Below, piece by piece: positions 19,726 through 27,817 of a stretch of DNA of 27,817 bases. Made by a program: the position numbers and the translations under genes. Under the pieces are notes generated by a model. The model ran no database searches and had not been told where the DNA came from. It saw only the letters and a list, made by a program, of their open reading frames with translations. Within the stretch, counting starts at the first letter, position 1; every line of letters starts with the position of its first letter. Source of the stretch: Larix sibirica (taxonomy: Eukaryota > Streptophyta > Pinopsida > Pinales > Pinaceae); assembly GCA_004151065.3 (NCBI GenBank), contig NWUY0300006485.1, forward strand, positions 1 through 27,817, written 5' to 3'.

Positions 19726-19941
19726 TTTGATTGCACATTCAATTATAAATGTACAATTCAATACGATCTCTGAATTATTTGATTGCACTTTCAATTATAA
19801 ATGTACAATTCAATACGATCTCTGAATTATTTGATTACACATTCAATTATAAATGTACAATTCAATACGATCTCTGAATTATAGGTCCAGATTGCACATT
19901 CAATATACAAATGCACATTTCAATATGATCTCTGAATTATA
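19726..19941 (+). repeat. 52-bp tandem satellite, three units plus a diverged fourth (copy 1)
   Basis: Units start at 19726, 19778 and 19830, each beginning TTTGATT(G/A)CAC and ending CGATCTCTGAATTA. A diverged fourth unit covers about 19890-19941. The corresponding position in copy 2 has only one full unit, which accounts for the 104-bp length difference. Confidence 0.95.
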
Positions 19942-19997
19942 GGTCAAGGTGGTACTGCAATATGATCTCGGAATAATAGGTCAAGGTGGTACTGCAA
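19939..19997 (+). repeat. 37-bp direct repeat, 1.6 units (copy 1)
   Basis: ATAGGTCAAGGTGGTACTGC begins at 19939 and again at 19976, separated by TATGATCTCGGAATA. Confidence 0.95.
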
Positions 19998-20007
19998 GGT
20001 AAGCGTC

Positions 20008-20091
20008 TACTCTCATTAACTATTTGAAAATTTTATTGGGGAAAATCATTACTCTCATTAACTATTTGAAAATTTTATTGGGGAAAATCAT
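20008..20091 (+). repeat. 42-bp perfect tandem duplication (copy 1)
   Basis: 20008-20049 and 20050-20091 are identical, each starting TACTCTCATTAACTATTTGA and ending GGGGAAAATCAT. Confidence 0.97.
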
Positions 20092-21795
20092 TGTTGGTGT
20101 TGAAGGTGTTTGTAAAAAACAAAGGTCATTTTATATCATTTGACTGATATTTAGTGACTTAGTGACTTATCGTAATAGAGTCCATAGAGTTATTTTTTGC
20201 ATTTAAAAAAAGTGGATAATAAGATGAATATAAAATTCATGGATTAGTTTAGATAATTGTTTGATTATCATGTAACAATATTACGATGTTAAACTTGGCA
20301 TTGTGTTTACCTAGTAATCTAATTCCTAATAAAAGAATTGAGATAATCCAAATGAGAATATCGAACTAGAGGAAATATGTTCACTTTGGGTATTGTGTAT
20401 TCGAAATAATATGAACACCTCAAATTGTAAAAAAAGGAAGACTAAATTTTCTATAATTAACAATGTAGAATTTGAGGAACTTGGGTCATTTATGTTGTAA
20501 TTATGATGATGATGTTCACTATCTTCTAAGCCAATAACACATGCCGAGAAAATAAATAGAAATATTCTAATTTTTTTTTTATTGTATGGTGGAAATGAAA
20601 TAAACAATTTAATTATGGTTTTTATAAGATGTCCTAAAGAGTAGTTCGGAATTGAAGTAATGTTCATACTTGGCATCCTTTGTATCGCAAGGTGCTTTTG
20701 AGTTAGTCTAGTGACCAGTTCGGTATGGAGGTTACAAGCACATGTTTCAATTTTAACAATATTTAATATGTTTTTAAAATCATATTAGTTGAAAGATTTT
20801 AACCAAATTTTATCTATAAATTTAACAGGGAAGCAGATTTGATATTAGCAATATTATTAATGGAAGTGTCTTTTATATTCTATTAAATTAAGTCAATTGT
20901 TAGTGTTTCGAGCCAAACTTTTTTAAATCCTGTGGTGGCATTTGCTCCTCATAGAAGCAAACTTGTCATTTCTCAACCTGACGAATTTACATCTATATTC
21001 TAAATGTTGAGCATGACTCTAAATTTCATGGAGATACATCCAACTTCAATTAAGAGAATGAGGTAAGTTGCATTTAATTTTAAAATTATAGGCGAAATAC
21101 AACTTTGGATTTGCTTGACTTGTTTTTGAGTTTCACGAAAGATGTAGTTCCTAAATTTGAAGGCATGCTGAATAAATAATATAGTGCTGAAAATGCTTTT
21201 TTCTTATCCAAGTGCTAAAGTTCAACATTTGTACATATGTTTTGAAGGCTATAATAAGTTATCCAATTACTTGTGATCCTCTCATCTAAATCGTGGGTTT
21301 AATTCAAATATCAATAGAAATCATTGGTCAGGTATTCATAAGATGTTTGTGTTCAAGGATGTTTTAAACATAGAAAATTAATTTGGAGGATATTATATTT
21401 TCTTGTATTTAATTATCATAATATTGGTTATTCAATATGAATGGTAGGTTTGCAATTATTGTAAATCATTAGAGAACTTTGAATTGCTTGTGATAATATC
21501 ATTAGTTTTGCGAGAACAATTTCAACAATGTATAAGAGGACGACAACATGTCCAATCATATTAATATCAATTCACCCAGCTTGTAAACATTGCTTGATTT
21601 TATTGATATAGACGCCAACAATGATGTGAGAAAGGGGACAACCTTCCCTAAGGCCAACATTACAATTAATGTCCATTGACCAATGTTTATCTCACTTCAT
21701 TTTATCAACAACTCTTTTTGTAGCGCCTAATCATAACATTACTAAGTTTGGGAGGGATACCTATTTCTTACAATTTTATTCATAGCTTGGGTCTT

Positions 21796-21855
21796 TAGTT
21801 TTTCTCTAAAATCCACAAAACAACATAGTTTTTCTCTAAAATCCACAAAACAACT
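21796..21855 (-). repeat. In-frame 30-bp tandem duplication in LINE RT (copy 1)
   Basis: 21796-21825 and 21826-21855 are identical. On the minus strand each reads CCFVDFREKL-like, so the CFVDF block of the RT is doubled in frame (10 codons). Confidence 0.93.
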
Positions 21856-21982
21856 GATGCAATCTTCTTTTTTGTTTTTACAATATGTGACAATACTTTT
21901 AAGGGTGGCAAGCTTATCCGGTGTAGCATGTTGATCCTTGAAGCCATTTGCTCTTTAGCCCTTTTATTATTGTCTCGAATCC

Positions 21983-22318
21983 ATTGACTAACTTTTATTT
22001 AAAAAATAGAGTGTTGCTAAAATGAGTTAATCATGACATCAGTGAGTGATAGTGAGTGATTGGGGCATTTTGGTTTTTGTATTGAAAATAGGGACAATTG
22101 ACATCGTCCAATCTAGAAAACCATATTTCGTACATAGACACTAAATGCCATATTGACTAACTTTTATTTAAAAAATAGTGTTGCTAAAATGAGTTAATCA
22201 TGACATCAGTGAGTGATAGTGAGTGATTGGGGCATTTTGTTTTTTGTATTGAAAATAGGAACAATTGACATCCTCCAATGTAGAAAACCATATTTCATAC
22301 GTAGACACTAAATGCCAT
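21983..22318 (-). repeat. ~168-bp tandem duplication in LINE 5' part (copy 1)
   Basis: 21983-22151 (169 bp) and 22152-22318 (167 bp) both start ATTGACTAACTTTTATTTAA and end CTAAATGCCAT. One 2-bp indel (ATAGAGTG versus ATAGTG) and about half a dozen substitutions separate them. The unit carries the NAPITHYHSLM part of the RT. Confidence 0.95.
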
Positions 22319-22646
22319 ATTTCATATCTTTGATTAAGAAAACCTCATTGTAGAAATTAATGGTATGAGTTTCTTTAGAGATATGAGATAATAATTCCAA
22401 CGATTTATGTTAATAAAACCAATTCTTCATGTTTTACAAGGAAATGTTTAAGGCTCATTGATGACAAGGAGGTCCTTGAATATTTTATTGATATAAATGT
22501 ACTATATTTTGATATTTTTAAATAGGCTTTCAATAGCCAAAATCCTAATTATTTGTGGTCTCATCATTAACGAGTACCAACTATTTAATAGGCCTTATTC
22601 AAATGAAATAATAGTTAAAATAATAAAATAATAAAATAATATTTAT
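22319..22646. other. AT-rich end of copy 1
   Basis: No clear motif. It may contain further decayed LINE 5' sequence on the minus strand. It ends in a run of AATAATAAA words next to the N. Confidence 0.5.
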
Positions 22647-22647
22647 N
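22647..22647. other. Single ambiguous base (assembly join)
   Basis: This is the only N in the window, lying exactly between the end of copy 1 and the start of copy 2 of the 5.2-kb segment. It probably marks an artificial join of two contigs. Confidence 0.85.
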
Positions 22648-23215
22648 ACCTCAAGAAATTGGATCCCTCTCGGTGCTTGATAGATCTGGGTTTAAGATGG
22701 ATCTATGCTGGTATAATAACAGGGACTATGTTTAGTGTATCCCTGATACTAAGAAATTGATGCTTAGTATTTTATATGGTTCTGGTTGTGGTTTGTTTAT
22801 TGAAATGTTGCATTCCTTTTATCAAGAACACTGACCCATTTCCAGCAGTTTATCTGATTGCTCATCCTTTCAATACTTGAGGATCAACATACTAATCTGC
22901 AGTGGATTCGAAGCACCATTTTCCACACCATATATGATTGCTTGTACTCTATATTCTCAATATGATTTCTACCTCAGTTGGTGTTTCTATATAACAGCAG
23001 GGGAGAATCAGATGACATGAAACAGGGTACATGATGCGTACTAGATCTTACGAGGGTGTTTATAGCCATCTATTCCTGGGTGGAAGGTGGCTTCGTTTTG
23101 TCCGGTGTCCAGAGAGAGCACCTTAAATCTTTATCTAGAGGATATTGTCCCAATCATTTTCAATATTAATTTGTTTGTTGATGCTATATACAATGCTTAG
23201 GTTTGATTTCAACCA

Positions 23216-23524
23216 CAATGCATTGGATTGCTATCCTCAATCCAAAAGCTGTCATGTTTGCCTGCGCTTTTGACTTTTTTCATCAATGTTTGACCAAATT
23301 CCCTTTTGATTCTTTTCATCAATGTTCCAACGACAATGCGTTGGATTACTATCCTCAATCCAAAAAGGGTCATGTTTGTCTGTGTTTTTTACTTTTTTCA
23401 TCAATGTTTCACCAAGTTCTCTTTTCACTCTTTTCACCAATGTTCCACGTTGTCTGCGTTTTGACTTTTTTCATCAATGTTTCACCAAGATCCCTTTTGA
23501 TTCTTTTTATCAATGTTCCACGAA
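23216..23524 (+). repeat. 118-bp tandem repeat, 2.6 units (copy 2)
   Basis: Same array as 17941-18249, no difference seen. Confidence 0.9.
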
Positions 23525-23754
23525 GTTCCCGAGATAGGGGATGCAGGAATGAGAAACCCATCTAAGATACGTGTGGAGACACCCCAAATTTTATGGAATA
23601 TCAAGGGAAGGTCTATGAAATAGGATCTCGTCTGAGAAACAATTGCAAGTCACTTTAATCACAATAAATGCATAAATAAATATTCACATTCTCTTTATGG
23701 TTTTGATTGTTTTGTGTTTTTTTAAAAATGATATTTTTTATAACCATTTGGCAA

Positions 23755-23999
23755 AAATTGGGGGGAAATGCCCAGGAGTCACCCTTTTCAGAAAGGGATG
23801 CCCTAGTGTCCACCACAGAAAGGGAACACTCACCATTTCTTGGGAACATCCACCATTCCTGTTTCCCAAGCTTCCCAAAAGGAGGACCTGGGGAACATCC
23901 CTGATTGCATTTCCGCATCTTGGAAATATGAGAAACATGAGGTATGTGCGCCACACAAGGGAGTGTGTCGCCGTGTAACAGTGCTTTCCATGCTGACAT
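23755..23999. other. GC-richer block (copy 2)
   Basis: Same block as 18480-18724, including the same overlapping chance frames on both strands. Confidence 0.5.
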
Positions 24000-24042
24000 C
24001 GTTCTCTTGAGAACTTCTGTGGGAAGCTACCTAGGCTATGAT

Positions 24043-24835
24043 TTAATTTCTTGCAGAATACGCAGAGACAAGATATAAATTAGGTTGAGAGATTGGTCAT
24101 GTATTATATGATTTAGTTTACTTTAGATAAATATGCAATGAAAGGCTTGTAGACTCTGCAATCAAAGCAGTATTAATATGTTCTCTCTTTTAGTAATAGA
24201 AATTTGAGATAAATATGCAATGAAAGGTTTGTAAACTCTGCCATCAAAACAGTATAATTGTGCTTATAAGCATATGATTGGGCATGAATTCTTAATGCTT
24301 TGATTTGTTATACAAAGGTTAATATATTAATGGAAGGCTTGTAGACTCTGCAATCAAAACAGTATAAATGTGTTTATAAGCATATGATTGGGCATGAATT
24401 CTTAATGCTTTGATCTGTTATACAAAGGTTATTTTGTTACTTTATTATATCAGACAGCCCATTAATCAAACTGCCTCTGTTATCATATGATAAATAGGAA
24501 TTGAAGGCTTGTAGTTTCTGCAATTAAAGCAATTTATAAATGTGTTTATAAGCAGATTATATATGGATTTTAATGCTTTGATCTGTTACCTAACGGCTAT
24601 TATATTACTTTATTTTGGCAGGCAACAAATCGATAAGCTGCCTATCGTTATGATTTAACTTTTAAGAGTATACAGAGCAGGGATTGCAAATTAGGTTGAG
24701 TCAGTGATTAGGTATTATATTATGATTTAGTTCACTTTTATAGAGAAAAAGGCTTTGGGGATTCATTTCAGTTTTTAGTAAATCAGTTGTATTTAAGATA
24801 AAGAGGAAATGAAAGGCTGGTCGCTTGTGCGAAAC
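24043..24835 (+). repeat. Nested repeat cluster (copy 2)
   Basis: Same as 18768-19560, with all internal units retained. Confidence 0.85.
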
Positions 24836-25000
24836 GAGATATATTTTGTTTGTTTTTTAATTCATTTGTATAATGTATAGAATTTGTTTGATTGTTAGTG
24901 CAACTTTTCCATGGTGAGAAATATTGTGTATTTTTGTCCACTGGCAATGCTTTGAAACATATCAAGGGTTTTATTTTTCGTATGAAAAATTGTCCATGCA

Positions 25001-25052
25001 TTTGATTGCACATTCAATTATAAATGTACAATTCAATACGATCTCTGAATTA
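25001..25052 (+). repeat. 52-bp satellite, single full unit (copy 2)
   Basis: Only one full unit is present where copy 1 has three, and the diverged unit follows directly at about 25058-25110. Its TTGCACATTC matches the first unit of copy 1. Confidence 0.95.
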
Positions 25053-25109
25053 TAGGTCCAGATTGCACATTCAATATACAAATGCACATTTCAATATGAT
25101 CTCTGAATT

Positions 25110-25168
25110 ATAGGTCAAGGTGGTACTGCAATATGATCTCGGAATAATAGGTCAAGGTGGTACTGCAA
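25110..25168 (+). repeat. 37-bp direct repeat, 1.6 units (copy 2)
   Basis: Same as 19939-19997. Confidence 0.93.
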
Positions 25169-25178
25169 GGTAAGCGTC

Positions 25179-25262
25179 TACTCTCATTAACTATTTGAAA
25201 ATTTTATTGGGGAAAATCATTACTCTCATTAACTATTTGAAAATTTTATTGGGGAAAATCAT
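25179..25262 (+). repeat. 42-bp perfect tandem duplication (copy 2)
   Basis: Same as 20008-20091. Confidence 0.95.
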
Positions 25263-26966
25263 TGTTGGTGTTGAAGGTGTTTGTAAAAAACAAAGGTCAT
25301 TTTATATCATTTGACTGATATTTAGTGACTTAGTGACTTATCGTAATAGAGTCCATAGAGTTATTTTTTGCATTTAAAAAAAGTGGATAATAAGATGAAT
25401 ATAAAATTCATGGATTAGTTTAGATAATTGTTTGATTATCATGTAACAATATTACGATGTTAAACTTGGCATTGTGTTTACCTAGTAATCTAATTCCTAA
25501 TAAAAGAATTGAGATAATCCAAATGAGAATATCGAACTAGAGGAAATATGTTCACTTTGGGTATTGTGTATTCGAAATAATATGAACACCTCAAATTGTA
25601 AAAAAAGGAAGACTAAATTTTCTATAATTAACAATGTAGAATTTGAGGAACTTGGGTCATTTATGTTGTAATTATGATGATGATGTTCACTATCTTCTAA
25701 GCCAATAACACATGCCGAGAAAATAAATAGAAATATTCTAATTTTTTTTTTATTGTATGGTGGAAATGAAATAAACAATTTAATTATGGTTTTTATAAGA
25801 TGTCCTAAAGAGTAGTTCGGAATTGAAGTAATGTTCATACTTGGCATCCTTTGTATCGCAAGGTGCTTTTGAGTTAGTCTAGTGACCAGTTCGGTATGGA
25901 GGTTACAAGCACATGTTTCAATTTTAACAATATTTAATATGTTTTTAAAATCATATTAGTTGAAAGATTTTAACCAAATTTTATCTATAAATTTAACAGG
26001 GAAGCAGATTTGATATTAGCAATATTATTAATGGAAGTGTCTTTTATATTCTATTAAATTAAGTCAATTGTTAGTGTTTCGAGCCAAACTTTTTTAAATC
26101 CTGTGGTGGCATTTGCTCCTCATAGAAGCAAACTTGTCATTTCTCAACCTGACGAATTTACATCTATATTCTAAATGTTGAGCATGACTCTAAATTTCAT
26201 GGAGATACATCCAACTTCAATTAAGAGAATGAGGTAAGTTGCATTTAATTTTAAAATTATAGGCGAAATACAACTTTGGATTTGCTTGACTTGTTTTTGA
26301 GTTTCACGAAAGATGTAGTTCCTAAATTTGAAGGCATGCTGAATAAATAATATAGTGCTGAAAATGCTTTTTTCTTATCCAAGTGCTAAAGTTCAACATT
26401 TGTACATATGTTTTGAAGGCTATAATAAGTTATCCAATTACTTGTGATCCTCTCATCTAAATCGTGGGTTTAATTCAAATATCAATAGAAATCATTGGTC
26501 AGGTATTCATAAGATGTTTGTGTTCAAGGATGTTTTAAACATAGAAAATTAATTTGGAGGATATTATATTTTCTTGTATTTAATTATCATAATATTGGTT
26601 ATTCAATATGAATGGTAGGTTTGCAATTATTGTAAATCATTAGAGAACTTTGAATTGCTTGTGATAATATCATTAGTTTTGCGAGAACAATTTCAACAAT
26701 GTATAAGAGGACGACAACATGTCCAATCATATTAATATCAATTCACCCAGCTTGTAAACATTGCTTGATTTTATTGATATAGACGCCAACAATGATGTGA
26801 GAAAGGGGACAACCTTCCCTAAGGCCAACATTACAATTAATGTCCATTGACCAATGTTTATCTCACTTCATTTTATCAACAACTCTTTTTGTAGCGCCTA
26901 ATCATAACATTACTAAGTTTGGGAGGGATACCTATTTCTTACAATTTTATTCATAGCTTGGGTCTT

Positions 26967-27026
26967 TAGTTTTTCTCTAAAATCCACAAAACAACATAGT
27001 TTTTCTCTAAAATCCACAAAACAACT
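26967..27026 (-). repeat. In-frame 30-bp tandem duplication in LINE RT (copy 2)
   Basis: Same as 21796-21855. Confidence 0.93.
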
Positions 27027-27153
27027 GATGCAATCTTCTTTTTTGTTTTTACAATATGTGACAATACTTTTAAGGGTGGCAAGCTTATCCGGTGTAGCAT
27101 GTTGATCCTTGAAGCCATTTGCTCTTTAGCCCTTTTATTATTGTCTCGAATCC

Positions 27154-27489
27154 ATTGACTAACTTTTATTTAAAAAATAGAGTGTTGCTAAAATGAGTTA
27201 ATCATGACATCAGTGAGTGATAGTGAGTGATTGGGGCATTTTGGTTTTTGTATTGAAAATAGGGACAATTGACATCGTCCAATCTAGAAAACCATATTTC
27301 GTACATAGACACTAAATGCCATATTGACTAACTTTTATTTAAAAAATAGTGTTGCTAAAATGAGTTAATCATGACATCAGTGAGTGATAGTGAGTGATTG
27401 GGGCATTTTGTTTTTTGTATTGAAAATAGGAACAATTGACATCCTCCAATGTAGAAAACCATATTTCATACGTAGACACTAAATGCCAT
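27154..27489 (-). repeat. ~168-bp tandem duplication in LINE 5' part (copy 2)
   Basis: Same as 21983-22318. Confidence 0.95.
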
Positions 27490-27817
27490 ATTTCATATCT
27501 TTGATTAAGAAAACATCATTGTAGAAATTAATGGTATGAGTTTCTTTAGAGATATGAGATAATAATTCCAACGATTTATGTTAATAAAACCAATTCTTCA
27601 TGTTTTACAAGGAAATGTTTAAGGCTCATTGATGACAAGGAGGTCCTTGAATATTTTATTGATATAAATGTACTATATTTTGATATTTTTAAATAGGCTT
27701 TCAATAGCCAAAATCCTAATTATTTGTGGTCTCATCATTAACGAGTACCAACTATTTAATAGGCCTTATTCAAATGAAATAATAGTTAAAATAATAAAAT
27801 AATAAAATAATATTTAT

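Larger units (their letters stand above)
20320..22320 (-). pseudogene. Decayed LINE (non-LTR retrotransposon) reverse transcriptase, copy 1
   Basis: Read on the minus strand from high to low coordinate, LINE RT blocks appear in order across stops and shifts: NAPITHYHSLM (near 22060, repeated near 22225), SQWIRDNNKRAKEQ (about 21945-21988), ATLKSIVTYCKNKKEDC then CFVDFREK (21800-21910), GIPPKLSNVMIRRYKK (about 21720-21767), REGCPLSH (about 21625-21650), VVLLYIVEIVLAKTNDI (21495-21545), MIIKYKK (about 21400-21420), and TLALG.EKS...ETQKQVKQIQ with LLIEVG (21030-21230). The catalytic YADD is read Y-I-V-E (21521-21532), so it is inactive. A C-terminal part probably continues to 20320, including an open frame at 20676-20326 with weak support. 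The RT resembles the plant LINE type with YCCFVDFKKAFD and LLYADDIVL. No poly-A tail or target-site duplication was found. Confidence 0.75.
17377..22646 (+). repeat. Large direct duplication, copy 1
   Basis: This ~5.27-kb segment recurs at 22652-27817. The offset is 5275 up to about 19777 and 5171 beyond it, because copy 2 lacks 104 bp of the 52-bp satellite. Apart from that I found one substitution (C at 22344, A at 27515). Copy 1 ends exactly at the N (22647), and copy 2 ends with the same bases at the last position of the window. It is most easily explained as two haplotype contigs placed end to end; a true tandem duplication is possible. Confidence 0.97.
25491..27491 (-). pseudogene. Decayed LINE reverse transcriptase, copy 2
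   Basis: Identical in all motifs to the relic at 20320-22320, with the same Y-I-V-E in place of YADD (26692-26703), the same stops and the same internal duplications. It is therefore not an independent insertion but part of the large duplication. The shared decay shows the duplication, or the two haplotypes, postdates inactivation of the element. Confidence 0.75.
22652..27817 (+). repeat. Large direct duplication, copy 2
   Basis: This aligns with 17377-22646 along its full length. The four bases before it (ACCT, 22648-22651) do not match the bases before 17377. Instead, ACCT plus the next 15 bases equals the reverse complement of the palindrome's left arm (17325-17343). It lacks two 52-bp satellite units and has A instead of C at 27515. 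It ends at the window edge at the same base where copy 1 meets the N. Confidence 0.97.

Noticed and set aside
19726-19881. CRISPR-like array
   Set aside because: The 52-bp units are contiguous with no unique spacers; it is a plain tandem satellite in plant DNA.
20326-20676. 116-residue minus-strand frame as a host gene, also at 25497-25847
   Set aside because: It lies at the C-terminal end of the LINE relic in the same orientation and has no host-gene motif; it is treated as probable LINE debris.

Overview
The window looks like nuclear DNA of a seed plant. It is AT-rich, gene-poor and full of decayed retroelements, with one intron-containing plant transcription-factor gene. The mix of a clade-B-like AHL gene, very long gene-free stretches and degraded Ty3/gypsy and LINE copies suggests a large genome such as a conifer. 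That is inference; no organism-specific marker is visible. Bacterial operons, CRISPR arrays, rRNA and tRNA genes were not seen.

Layout. 1-2400 (+) holds a decayed Ty3/gypsy-type LTR retroelement: three tandem primer-binding-site-like motifs near 713-825, a gag core near 1240-1600, and an acidic reading frame after it. 3090-4370 holds two diverged copies of one repeat, each with a 21-bp minisatellite. 4379-4626 is a frameshifted coiled-coil (gag-like) piece. 4630-6630 has no recognisable gene. 6640-9040 (+) is a second Ty3/gypsy relic, with gag, reverse transcriptase, RNase H and integrase pieces in order, but with internal deletions, an internal tandem duplication and a destroyed catalytic motif. 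9610-9883 is a 145-bp-period direct repeat. 11283-12704 is three tandem copies of a ~470-bp unit. 13190-13945 (-) is a third gag relic.

The only convincing host gene is an AT-hook motif nuclear-localized (AHL) protein on the + strand. Two 3' coding exons (15573-15734 and 15822-16145) with good splice sites encode the C-terminal half of the PPC/DUF296 domain, beginning at the family hexapeptide GRFEIL, and the whole C-terminal tail to the stop. The AT-hook and N-terminal PPC exons were not found in the 15.5 kb upstream, so either the preceding intron is very long and full of transposon debris, or this is a 3' gene fragment.

The last 10.4 kb is one ~5.2-kb segment present twice in direct orientation (17377-22646 and 22652-27817), separated by a single N at 22647. 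I found two differences: a 104-bp gap, exactly two units of a 52-bp tandem repeat, and one C/A substitution. Both copies end on the same base string, at the N and at the end of the window. The second copy starts at the apex of an imperfect palindrome. This pattern suggests two haplotype contigs joined in assembly rather than a true tandem duplication. Each copy contains, in order, a 118-bp tandem repeat, a GC-richer block, a nested repeat cluster, small satellites and a decayed LINE (non-LTR retrotransposon) on the minus strand whose reverse-transcriptase catalytic motif is lost.

No intact mobile-element protein is present, and no clearly novel biological system was identified. The most notable items are the N-joined duplication with its palindromic boundary, the triple PBS-like array, and the transposon-filled region upstream of the AHL exons.
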